Source of the DNA: Lepidostoma basale
Lineage: Eukaryota; Arthropoda; Insecta; Trichoptera; Lepidostomatidae
Direction: 5' to 3'
NCBI GenBank assembly: GCA_022606425.2
Contig: JAHDVF020000734.1
Span: 1,674,001-1,738,000 of the forward strand
DNA length: 64,000 nucleotides
Both the position numbers and the translations under genes were made by a program. The notes below the pieces were generated by a model. The model had not been told where the DNA came from. It saw only the letters and a list, made by a program, of their open reading frames with translations, and searched no databases. Shown in pieces: positions 54,775 through 64,000 of this stretch (its first letter is position 1; the number at the start of each line of letters is the position of its first letter).

Positions 54775-55256
54775 AAATTATGGTGTCCTAGTGCCAACCT
54801 TTATGAATGGAAGTGAAGCTTGGAGCTGGCATATTTGCCAGCTATATAAGTATAATAAATGCCGAAAAAATGAGATCACTGAGAAGAATATGCGGAAAAA
54901 CGATAGATGAAAGAATACCGAACGACGAAATAAGGATGAAATGTATAGCATCATAAGTAAAATTAAAAAGGATCCCTGATATAGTTTGGAAATATGGAAC
55001 GAATGGATGTTCGAATTATGGTTAAAATGTTGTATACAAGCAGTGTGAGTGAAAAGAGAAGCCGTGGAAGACCAAGGAAAGCATGGCATGACCAAAATAA
55101 TCAAAGTTGAAGTTGATAAAAACGACGAGCGTACATTTAACGACGTATGAATGTAAAAGAATCTCGAGAGGAATGTCAGTACAGAGCAGTATGGCGGTCC
55201 ATACTCTATGCCTACCCATCTGGATAAACGACATGATAGTAAGTTAGTTAGTTAAA
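54775..55256 (+). mobile_element. YGSEAW-family LINE, C-terminal 480 bp, decayed
   Basis: GGTGTCCTAGTGCCAACCTT and TATGAATGGAAGTGAAGCTT (family LVPTLMYGSEAW, here MNGSEAW), AAAATGAGATCACTGAGAAG (EMRSLRRICG), GTTTGGAAATATGGAACGAA (FGNMERM), GAAGCCGTGGAAGACCAAGG (SRGRPRK) and CTATGCCTACCCATCTGGAT (LYAYPSG) before a mutated end and a (GTTA)n tail. Multiple frameshifts. Confidence 0.85.
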
Positions 55257-55451
55257 TACTGCCAACTTCGAAATTATCGCCAATAATTATTTATTGCTCG
55301 ACATTTAAGTACAATTTTTAAATTAACACATTGAAATAATTAATCAAGTAATAAAAAAACGTGCATTTGATGCTTGTATACTCGTATGACAGGAAAATCT
55401 GCGTCCGAGTTCCCAGACAATATACCAATTTATCATAAATCTATAAAGAGC

Positions 55452-55735
55452 CCGATGTGATCAGATCCATCAAAGTAGGGCGCCTGAGATGGGCTGGTCA
55501 CATAATCAGAATGGACGACGACAACCCTACAAAACGCCTCACGCTCTCAGTACCACAGGGACGTAGAAGACCAGGAAGGCCCAAAATGCGATGGATGGAC
55601 AGTGTCAACACGGATGCATCGGTGTTGCAAGTGAGAAATTGGAGAATGGGGGCATCAAACAGACAAGAATGGAGGAAGCTCCTGGATTCAGCCAAGGCCC
55701 ACCCAGGGCTGTCGAGCTTAGGATGATGATGATAC
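55452..55735 (+). mobile_element. LINE 3'-terminal fragment with (GAT)n tail
   Basis: An open frame of 89 codons reads IRSIKVGRLRWAGHIIRMDD, RRRPGRPKMRWMDSVN, VRNWRMGASNRQEWRKLLDS and AKAHPGLSSLG, then TAG-like stop context and GATGATGAT. L-R-W-A-G-H-x-x-R-M, GRPKMRW and AKAHPGL are hallmarks of insect LINE C-termini. It is 5' truncated with no internal stop, so fairly young. A third lineage, close to the 118-280 type. Confidence 0.88.
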
Positions 55736-55739
55736 CAAT

Positions 55740-57100
55740 TTATCAACCGTTAAGAAAAAAATATTAAGATTTTAACGGTAAGCCATTGCAGTTTCTATCC
55801 ACCTCGTGCACAGCGGTGCTCTATCATCTCGAATCAGAAATAAATCAAAATAAAATGTTTAAAAAAACGTAAACATAATATTTTCCGACAAGATACAACA
55901 GATATGTTTTTAATTAACTTAATAAACATTTCAATTTTAAAGTTCCAATAAGATCCGCCTTCGATTTAGGAAAAACAAACATGGCGGCCTTGACAAATGA
56001 AACACGGAAGACGGCGCTTGGCGCCTTTTTCTCTCATTCACAAGGCTTCGTAAAATGGTAAAATTTCTCAGGTTTGACATTTGCTAGACCTTGGGCCTGA
56101 CCTTGGTGCGGGCAACGGTAAAAGGCGGCATTGTTTGTGGCCGAATTGAGCTTTACTGGATCCACTGTTCCTATTCAAAATTATTCCACTATTTATAGTT
56201 CTACTCCAACTGTCACTAATATCTGAACTACAGGTAGATGTCAGTTTTTATTTTCAAATATCTCACTAATACACCCTTCCGATGTCCAATAAACCGTTTC
56301 ACAGTATTTCACGGAGTGGCAACAGCTTACAATTTATCTCTTCATCACTGAAATCAAAATTCAAGACAATATTTGTGATGTTAGGCAAAATCTATTGCAA
56401 TGTGCTGAAATGATAATCTTGTGATAACAAAAATTAAAGACTTGTCATTTGTATAAGCCAACTCTTCTAAAATAATTATCTCCATCCAATGCAGCAATTG
56501 ATTGACACTATTAAAGTAAAGCCTATAATTAATTTGTTATATTATATGGTATAACACACTGCCACCGCGCTTGAAGCTGTTTATTATTGAAAACGACAAT
56601 CAGGAGGCAAAAGAAGCAATAGAAACAAACAATGTCTCTCTTGATTCCTTCAATTTCAGTCGCTATGCGAACATATTTAATTTAAATATTAAGACCAAAG
56701 ATAAGTATTCCAATTGTCATACAAAATTAATTATTAGGTATTACTAAATGTTGTGGTTTCTTATGGAACCTCGAAAACTTCGGTTTCAGAAAAAACCGCA
56801 GATCCTTTCCCAAAAGTTAAGATTAGTTTTGGATTTGAAATTCTAATAAATAACACAATTGTATCTTCAAATGAAGTATAAGATGGTGTAAAAAATGGTC
56901 CTTTATAGCAATAATTTTATGTTTTTGTGCGAGCAGTCAAATGCATCAAATATTGCATATTGTAATGTATATTCCTCAAATGGAATATGACCAGCAGTAA
57001 TAACAATCGATCTTGCAAGACGGCAAGGAATCGGCACAACTGGACTCACATTCATTATTGTTAGGAGTAACCTTAAGAATATTCATGACTGAGACTGTTG
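55740..57100. other. Noncoding stretch without recognised gene
   Basis: Slightly GC-richer at 55970-56160; nothing else recognised. Confidence 0.45.
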
Positions 57101-57300
57101 GCTAGACCTTGTGTGACGTCACGGCCCGAGTTTCCGGCCTGCCTCTGTGACGTCACGACCCCGCGAGGCTGGGAAGGTGCCGGTGACATTGACGGTGCTG
57201 CAATTGTTGTAAGATATAATCGGTCTGCTTGCGTAATGGAAGTTTTTTTAAACAGTTATGTAAAATGTGGTAGCGATGTGTCGCGGCGTGTGGCGCTCGC
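57100..57300. promoter_or_regulatory. GC-rich patch with two CRE-type octamers
   Basis: TGACGTCA at 57114-57121 and again at 57148-57155, both embedded in CTGTGACGTCACG-like context 34 bp apart, within GC-rich sequence (CCGAGTTTCCGGCCTGCC, CGACCCCGCGAGGCTGGG). TGACGTCA is the established CREB/ATF site. No TATA box or downstream gene is visible; the regulatory role is inferred. Confidence 0.4.
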
Positions 57301-57479
57301 CTTGAGGAGATGAATTCGATTACGAGAGCCAAAAACGTGTCCTTATGTACATTCGTAATCGTATATCCGCAAGGAAAAACATTTCACTACATAATAACGA
57401 TCCAGATGCGATGAGGCAACATTTTGACTTCACACCTCCGAGCATTATATTTTACTTTCTTTGAAAAAGTTAACAGCGT

Positions 57480-57692
57480 TTGAAATGAAAATTACGCGAA
57501 TATAGGAAAACAGGGTGGTGGAGTGGATATCTCGCGAGGATAAAAGAAACAAAGGGAGATCCCACACACGATGTTCTGATGACATTGATAATGGCTGCGA
57601 AAGGCATAAGACAGGAATACGAGGAGAAGTATGGGGAAGGCCTATATCCTGCAGTGGACGACAACGGCTGTATAAGTAAGTAGTAAAATGAC
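57480..57692 (+). mobile_element. LINE 3' fragment (AETITL-type C-terminus), decayed
   Basis: GGTGGTGGAGTGGATATCTC (VVEWISR, like IMEWxxR), GAAACAAAGGGAGATCCCAC, TTCTGATGACATTGATAATG (DDI region), GGAGAAGTATGGGGAAGGCC and TATCCTGCAGTGGACGACAA (Y-x-Q-W-T-T). Same motif order as the minus-strand copy at 44083 (EVWGRSIYSAVQD). Confidence 0.65.
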
Positions 57693-60234
57693 CCAATTTG
57701 TTTTTAAATTCTTAATTTTTTCATGTGTCCAAGAAATATAGCGTCCGAATGAAAGACGAGTAAATATTTATACATTTACATAAACGATTGCTTATTTTTA
57801 AATTAATTCATATCGATCTGAACATTGTTAACCTAAATTTTGAAGAAAAGGTAAAATTATCAAAACCCGATTTAAAATTTTCAGAGATTTTTAAAGAACT
57901 CGCCTAATCACTATACCAACACGATGTCATTATTTGAAGCTCGTTTAAGAGTTGAGAATATTATATTTACCACAATAAAAAAGTTCATGTTTCCAAAAAA
58001 TATTATTTTAACTAAAAGAATGCATTAAAAATAGAAAAAATATGTATATTTCTACACGTTTTTCGCGCAATAGTTATGTTACTGTATGTATCGGAAATAG
58101 GGACTTTGGGAAATGTATGGAAGTGGATGATTTAGATAAATGTTTTGGGTTTCCGTTAACGTGAAATTAAAATCCAACTATGCCTAAAGTAAGTAATACG
58201 AGTAGTATCAACACAGATATCACCGCATGACTCCCTTCTGTTGTTGCAGGTAGGTACACAATCGGGTCACGACACCAGGAAGCAATGTTCTAATTCGATC
58301 ACAATCATTACGTTCTAAATTTAAATTAAAAAAAAGGACCAATACTCATTTGCAAATAATTCGGTATTTTTATTGGGCGCCCGGCCTTCGGAGTGTTCGG
58401 AGGCCGCCAAATAGTGTACTTCCGCCTCCTTACCGTTCCTACGCGCCAATTTTTAAAAATGGCATTTATCAAATCCTTGGACTTCGCAGGTACTAAAATA
58501 ATTCAGAACAATTAATTTGCATAACCTTCCAGTTTGAACACATTCAATAAATTGTTTTGCCGTATTTCCTAAATCTTAAGAGCGACTAAACAATATCAAA
58601 TCTACATATTAATATTACCTACCTACGTATTAATATTAGTTATTGCGTTTTTATTCATGTCTTCTGTAAACGTGTTTTTCTTTAGCATCAACGAAAAAGT
58701 TTTTTCTCTGAAGGGGTGGATAGAGTACAAATCCAAGCTTTTTAATAAAACCAAGCGTGTAACAGTGACTGTTTTATTTTTAACCAATTCGAGTACATTT
58801 ATCAGACTTTCAGAAACGGAACTATTTGAAAAATATTTTTTATTAAAAATTGCTTCATTAATAAATAAATGGCAGTCTCCGAAGTGAATGTATTCAGCAG
58901 TTAGAATGCAAACCACACCGACATCACTAGAGGCATGTTGGTTCTATAAGCTCAGAAATAAATCATCTGTGCAGGCGCTTTGAAAAGAAGTGACCTTAAA
59001 GTTTGCCATGCACGCCGATCGATAATGTTAATATTAAAAATATTAAAATCCTTTTAACTAGTACCTATTAATAAATCCTTCATTCTTTATTTTTAGAAGT
59101 TTCACACACATCCCGCATATATTGATTTTTCAGAAGTCCTCCAAAAATTATTTATTCGCAGCACTCAATAATATAGGACTCAACTTCATGATTTTTTGTT
59201 TGTATCTCATTTCATCTTTTAATAACATTTTTATTATTCTTAATATCGTTTTTTGTTCAATTACACATATAAATTGTGTATCTTATATGATTCGCTTTAT
59301 TGTTTAAATTAAACGCAACCTTGAGAAAGCTTGTTGACGTTTTAGAATATACAATAATAAACACATTGAATCATTTAAAACGTTTAGATAAATAAATGGG
59401 TTAAACTATAGCAAGTGATTAATTCATACGTATGCATATGCGTAACACGCATTTACATATTTGCATTCTAGATAATGCTCTCGACTTATTTAATTTAAAT
59501 TGATTGAATGTATTAATAGGATAGACGATCGAGTGATCTTCATAATAATTTCAAAATAATTTTCACAGCAGAAAGTGTGTCAAAGACGTATTTCCAAATA
59601 ATGATCAGCCTGCATAGGAACACAGTTTTATATCACCTTCTCAGTAAAGAGACAAAGTTCAAAACGTTGCATTGAATCAGACATCATAAATATTTCCATA
59701 CGCTCATTTGAATGCAAGGTCAGGACAATATTGTTACATTGATGGTCGATATAAAAAATGACCTTCACCATTCCAGGATTCCGATATATGCACATAATAT
59801 TACAACAAATACGCACAAGTCCGACTTTTGATTCAATTTGCTTTACTTTACCCTTTACTTCATAGAGCCTAGACCAGTACAAGTTCGAGTGAAATGATAA
59901 ACCAACTTCATATCTTTACTTTAGTAAGTAAAAATAACAGCAACAATTGGAGTTCAAATGTGATAGTAAATTTTCTTTATACTTTTAAAGAAGATTAAAA
60001 GTCAAAACATGTATTTCTTATATAACCACCACACTTTAAAAAAAGTTAAAAAAAGAATCGTGAAACAAAAATAAAGTAATTACACATTTTTCCAATTATA
60101 AGATTATATTGGTCTCTTCTATGATACTCGTATACGTGTTTTCAAATACTCTAATTTTTGGTACTAAATAAAATAAAGAAACGCAAAAATGATATATTAA
60201 TCCATTATATGTTATTCAAATACTGATGTGTCTT
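57693..60234. other. Long noncoding stretch without recognised gene
   Basis: Small GC-rich patch at 58375-58450 (GGGCGCCCGGCCTTCGGAGT). Overlapping frames on opposite strands at 58620-58916 show no domain and are taken as chance. Confidence 0.45.
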
Positions 60235-60655
60235 TTAGTTTTCAAAGCGCATTACAGAATGGCACCAGCCAATATATTATATCTGATCTTTGTATTGCTG
60301 ATAGCCCTAACATGCAGTAATCTACGCTTCGATCAGCAATCTCCCCGGAAATAAGCAGAATAGTTAAGCCTAAGCGTAGCCCCCGGATACATTTCAGAGA
60401 TCGGGCTTTTGCGGTGGCAGGTCCGTCCACCTGGAATATGCCCCCTGCACTCGTCAGACAATCCGACTGAGTTTAAATCTAACTTAAAAACCAACATTTT
60501 TATACCTATCAATATCACATAAAATATAAACAATTATTGCAAGTATCGGATGCAGCTCTGATGACTAAAAACATTGTCAAAGCGCCCTTGAAGTGAGTTA
60601 TTCGCGAAAACGGCGCTTTAAAAATTAGCCTAATTATTTTTATTTTTATTATTAA
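60235..60655 (+). mobile_element. L2/CR1-like LINE 3' end, decayed copy
   Basis: Codons run NGTSQYIISDLCIADSPN, STLRSAISPEISRIVKPKRS and PRIHFRDRAFAVAGPSTWNM, parallel to residues about 745-800 of the intact 36.8-39.3 kb frame, with premature stops. The 3' UTR (CATTGTCAAAGCGCCCTTGA, GCGAAAACGGCGCTTTAAAA, TTAGCCTAATTATTTTTATT) also matches. 5' truncated at about 60235. Confidence 0.85.
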
Positions 60656-61060
60656 GGCAAGTATTATATTCTTCGCCAATGTCATGGCCTTGTTTTTAAC
60701 CGTTTTCTATTGTTTTTGTTTTTATTTTTCTCTTAATAACTAGTTTCTGACAGGTAAACCAGTCTCGTCGCTTCATCCTGGATGTCAATGATAGGTCAAG
60801 CAGTAGGTAATTCCGTGTCAATTATGTACATTTACTCTAATGTACGTAGAACTACATTTATATACTAAGGGGGGCAATTTAAATGTCTTGGGGGGCAATG
60901 CGCAAATCATTAATATTTGTTACATTGTTTACACAAATGCATTTTCGAAAAAATATATATATTGCAACTCTGACTTTTCGTTCAAGCATTCGTGAGATTA
61001 TTAACAGACATCTTTGAAAACATAAACATTCTAAATAAACAACTACAAGGAGCAAACAAG
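60656..61060. other. Noncoding stretch without recognised gene
   Basis: Nothing recognised. Confidence 0.45.
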
Positions 61061-61062
61061 AT

Positions 61063-61620
61063 CCTTCTTCTTCTTTAGCTTATCGCTTATTATGGATGAA
61101 AGCCTCCTACATGTACCTCCATGTCGATCTCCCCTGCGCAGTCTACATCCATAGCACCCCAGCGTATCGTTCCAGGTCATCCCTCCACCTTATTTGTGGT
61201 TTTCCTACTCTTCTTCTCGTGTCTCTTGGTGTCCAATTCAGCAGTATTTTGGTCCATCTTTCGTCTGCAGCACTAGCGACATGCCCTGCCCATTTCCATT
61301 TTAAAGTCGTCACCCGGTAGATCACATCTGTCACTCTTGTTTTATCCCTCACCGTTTTGTTCCTGACTCTATCTCTAAGGGACAGGCCTAGCATGGCTCT
61401 CTTCATCGCTCGCTGCATGACTGTTAGTCTCTCTGCACTTTGTTTTGTCAGAGTGGCAGTTTCAAGACCATATGTACTTACTGGCAGAGCACAAGCATCA
61501 TACATTTTTCTCTTCAAGTTGATGGGTGTTTTTTTATTTTTTAATATGTATCCCAGTTTCCCAAAGGCAGCCCAACTTAGTCCGATTCCTTGTTTTAGTT
61601 CTGCTGTCTGATTTTTTTAT
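61063..61620 (-). mobile_element. LINE C-terminal fragment (YGLETATL family), open frame
   Basis: A minus-strand frame stays open from about 61611 to 61143: IGLSWAAFGKLGYILKNKK, INLKRKMYDACALPVSTYGL, ETATLTKQSAERLTVMQRAM, AMLGLSLRDRVRNKTVRDK, VTTLKWKWAGHVA, ERWTKILLNW, VGKPQIRWRDDLERYAGVLW. These are the classic post-RT motifs (WAAFGKL, TYGLET, AML-x-x-SLRDR, WAGH, G-x-P-x-x-RW-x-DD) of an insect RTE/jockey-like LINE. The ORF end is followed by a purine tail (AAGAAGAAGAAG at 61064-61075). 5' truncated next to a SINE. Lineage shared with 44083-44485. Confidence 0.88.
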
Positions 61621-61815
61621 CGACTTGTGGCAGAGTGGCAAGAGCTATGACTCTTTCAACGACGGTCCCAGGTTCGATTCCCGACGATGGCAGTGTGATT
61701 CTCACACTGTTTTTAATCGTGTTCGAAAATCGCAATAATAGGTACTACCCTTTACTTCGATTTGGCTCGAGCTGTAATGATGTAAAGAGCTATTCAACAA
61801 AATAATTATCATAAT
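61621..61815 (+). mobile_element. tRNA-headed SINE, copy 3, with a different body
   Basis: The head CGACTTGTGGCAGAGTGGCA, AGAGCTATGACTC and GGTTCGATTCCCGACGATGG, CAGTGTGATTCTCACACTG is the same tRNA-like region as copies 1 and 2. After 61715 the body differs (GTACTACCCTTTACTTCGAT, GATGTAAAGAGCTATTCAAC), suggesting a second SINE subfamily sharing the head, or recombination. Confidence 0.7.
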
Positions 61816-61867
61816 AATAAAATGTTGTTCTATTTTCAAAAGAGTCCAAGGGCGTGAAAAGTTATTC

Positions 61868-62145
61868 AACATTAAATGACTTAGACTTGGACTTGGATCT
61901 TCTGGCTTACAGAGGTCCAGCTTTTGTGTCTATTCCTTTTACGTCTGATAGGAAAATTTTTGAAAGGTGATTTGGTGGGTTGTTGGTTTATGCGGGGCAT
62001 GATTTGTGTGGCCCGGAGTGTTCCTCTGAAGGAGGATCGATTTTTGGCGCTTGTAGCTGCTGAACGTGTTTTGTTCGTAATTTGAGAAGTCTTTTATTGT
62101 GGGGTTAGAATGTGAAGGAAGTTATATGTAAAAACTTTCTTTATT
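61868..62145 (-). repeat. Dispersed repeat R1, near-full copy
   Basis: TTGGACTTGGATCTTCTGGC, ACGTCTGATAGGAAAATTTT, GTGTGGCCCGGAGTGTTCCT, GGAGGATCGATTTTTGGCGC and GTGGGGTTAGAATGTGAAGG are the inverse of 14415-14695 over the full 280 bp. Confidence 0.75.
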
Positions 62146-62740
62146 TTTTTAGGTTTTATTATATTATATTATATTATATCTGATGTTTCATTTAATAAGA
62201 TTCCTCGTGTATGAATCGCAGAATGCCTAAAGCATAAAATTTTAATTTTGTATTTCTCCGGTAGTGACGTCTATTATGGTACTAATGGTAAAACCATTAT
62301 ATTTTTAATACCCACAATAATAAACAAAAACGTTTTTGATATGATCATACACAATGCCAAATAAAGGGCAAACTGTATCAGATTCTCCCGAATGACGTTT
62401 GATTTAATAAATTCACTTTGGAAACATACCACATCCTAACCGCAAGTTTTATTCACTCTTAATTAATAACATTTTGTTTAGGTACATATAATATGTAATA
62501 AGTGAGCGTTCATCTTTGTATTTATCGTTATAGGATAAAAGAAAAAATATACATGAAGATGTCTTTTACATCCTGTTATAGTTTTCCATAAAGCAATTAT
62601 TTCATAAATACAATATTTCTTAATAAATTATTGGGTTTTTTTCGTGTATCATGTATCTAAACTGTAAAGTAAAAAATTTCCATTGCAAGTCCTTGCGGAG
62701 TCAAACAGACCCCCGCCGGATTAATCCAAGACTGAATAAA
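62146..62740. other. AT-rich stretch with short (ATATT)n run
   Basis: TATTATATTATATTATATTA at about 62157-62177; nothing else recognised. Confidence 0.5.
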
Positions 62741-62741
62741 T

Positions 62742-62905
62742 AATGTAATATAGGGGAGTCCATTATCTGCCCTTGATTCAACGCCATATGTTATTGTCGG
62801 TCTAAAGCATGTTTTATAAATTCTCATCTTTCTCTCAATGATCATATCTTTATTTTTACATAATGTGGATTTTAGAGCATCAGAGACCGCGGTTGCCTTA
62901 TTAAT
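62742..62905 (-). mobile_element. LINE post-RT fragment (TYGVESRAD type)
   Basis: On the minus strand: INKATAVSDALKSTLCKNKD, MIIERKMRIYKTCFRPTITY and GVESRADNG. This parallels the INKAxxxSxxLxxxxWxNK, K-x-R-I-Y-K-T-C-x-RP-x-x-TY-x-x-ET/SRA block directly after the reverse transcriptase in another insect LINE lineage. Frame open over about 50 codons; both ends lost. Confidence 0.75.
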
Positions 62906-63970
62906 ATATAATTTTTAAATCAGAATAGTCGTATTAAAATGTTAATTATTTTGATTTAAATAAACGCTTTAAAGTTTCTTATAGACAAATATTGTATTTT
63001 TACATAACGTATATTTTACATATCTATTCGTACATGTAATATAATGAAGTGTATTTAAACTTCATATTTAAAATGTTAAAATTCACAAGTCACAAAAAAT
63101 GGCCACAAGAAGTGCAATATAAACAAAAAACGCAATAAGGAATAATAATTTGTATTCTTTGTTTAGCAATTTAACGTTATTTTATTTTCAGCGCATACAT
63201 TATTTTTCCAATAAGTTCGTTTATTACAAGGAAGTCTAGCAAAAGTTCGAGACAGACGAGGTCGCCGCTATAAATTTAATAAATCTGAGTCCCTCAAAAA
63301 CAGATAGGCCGATCTGTTAGTATACATACGTGTGTTTTGTGGTCCTTTTTACCTAATTATAATTGTATTTTTTATTTTATCTGATGCCTACTCATACTAG
63401 GGTAATACGTAAACCACGACGGCCTTCAAAAGTGATTATGGCTTCCATTGCAGCAGTAGTCATAAAATTAGTGAACAAACTATTCACTTTGTGTTAATTT
63501 TTTTATTGATTTACCGTTTTTGAGAGCGTGATTAAATTTTTTAATAGTTTTATAAGTTCAAATAATAAAAACAAATCAAATTAAGGATAGCGTCATTCAT
63601 ATTTGCATCGGAATATGACTTTAAGCTAACCTCGGAACAGCAAAAGTTGCTGCTATTTGACAAATCTTTTTTTCAATATATTTATGTCCTACGTTAAGAA
63701 ATTCGCTTGACAAATTAGCTAAAAAATTGATCTCTAAGATCAGTTTACAATAATTATACTAGTATAATAAAATTTCTAGATTACTAGTTTGGAGAATCAT
63801 ATTTACTCGTATGTACTAATAATATGAGACGACAACGCGACGCCAACGGTCCAATCGACTGACTTCGTTTTCTAATCTGCGCAAATGTACCATTCACGTG
63901 GAAAAAACAAGTATACAGTAGAGAAGAAAGTCTAGCAGATAAACAAAAGGATAATACACTAGTATTTTTA
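62906..63970. other. AT-rich stretch without recognised gene
   Basis: Nothing recognised. Confidence 0.45.
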
Positions 63971-63974
63971 AGTT

Positions 63975-64000
63975 CAACTAACTAACTAACGAACCATCGA
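63975..64000 (-). mobile_element. Start of a further YGSEAW-type LINE 3' end, cut by the window edge
   Basis: CAACTAACTAACTAACGAAC followed by CATCGA resembles the (AACT)n tail and CATCACG terminus of the copies at 1494, 2609 and 25392. Confidence 0.45.

Noticed and set aside
1..64000. CRISPR arrays, operons, prokaryotic promoters or rRNA genes
   Set aside because: No regularly spaced direct repeats, no dense coding and no rRNA-like sequence seen; the content is eukaryotic.
1..64000. Penelope-like reverse transcriptase or GIY-YIG endonuclease to accompany the hammerheads
   Set aside because: No frame or fragment with those motifs was found; the RT pieces present are all of LINE type.

Overview
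The window looks like a repeat-rich, AT-rich stretch of arthropod (probably insect) nuclear DNA, and I see no intact host protein-coding gene in it. The reasoning is: almost every recognisable coding stretch is a non-LTR retrotransposon piece or a decayed transposase; the dominant LINE family carries the YGSEAW / LRWFGHMERM / RGRPRKTW C-terminal signature common in insect genomes; there are tRNA-headed SINEs, MITE-like elements and microsatellites; and no operon-like packing. I cannot name the species.

Layout. 0-19 kb: scattered 3' stubs of LINEs (120 bp, 1.2, 1.5, 2.6, 7.0-7.5, 11.2, 13.5 and 17.0-17.7 kb), a dispersed repeat at 11.8 and 14.4-14.8 kb, and a SINE at 18.3 kb. 19.3-22.1 kb: a nested locus in which a short inverted-repeat element contains a decayed DNA transposon, which in turn contains a LINE piece. 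22.4-36 kb: more LINE stubs, including one with part of the reverse transcriptase (24.2-25.1 kb), a TA-flanked MITE (29.6 kb), a large palindrome (31.7 kb) and simple repeats. 36.65-39.37 kb: a 5'-truncated L2/CR1-like LINE with an open 833-codon frame and complete reverse-transcriptase catalytic motifs, the only well preserved coding sequence here; a decayed relative lies at 60.2-60.65 kb. 39.4-64 kb: LINE stubs, two further SINE copies, and GC-rich patches.

The most interesting layer is RNA-like. More than twenty sites on both strands have the layout of type I hammerhead self-cleaving ribozymes: a CTGATGA-like box, a short complementary stem II, GAAA, a palindromic stem III (ACATGT, ACCGGT or ACAGCTGT) and a GTC cleavage triplet, often inside inverted repeats of 30-50 bp that would extend stem I. 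They fall into about five families with different stem sequences but the same architecture, which argues for selection on structure. Hammerheads are established in Penelope-like retroelements and in the small circular-RNA retroelements called retrozymes; no Penelope reverse transcriptase is visible here, so these are best read as non-autonomous, retrozyme-like repeats. Most copies have core mutations; those at 47.5 and 48.5 kb keep all core bases.

How parts interact: LINE enzymes plausibly mobilise the SINEs and the short units that share LINE 3' ends. Several GC-rich patches with TGACGTCA (CRE-type) octamers may be regulatory DNA of a host gene outside the window, but that is inference.
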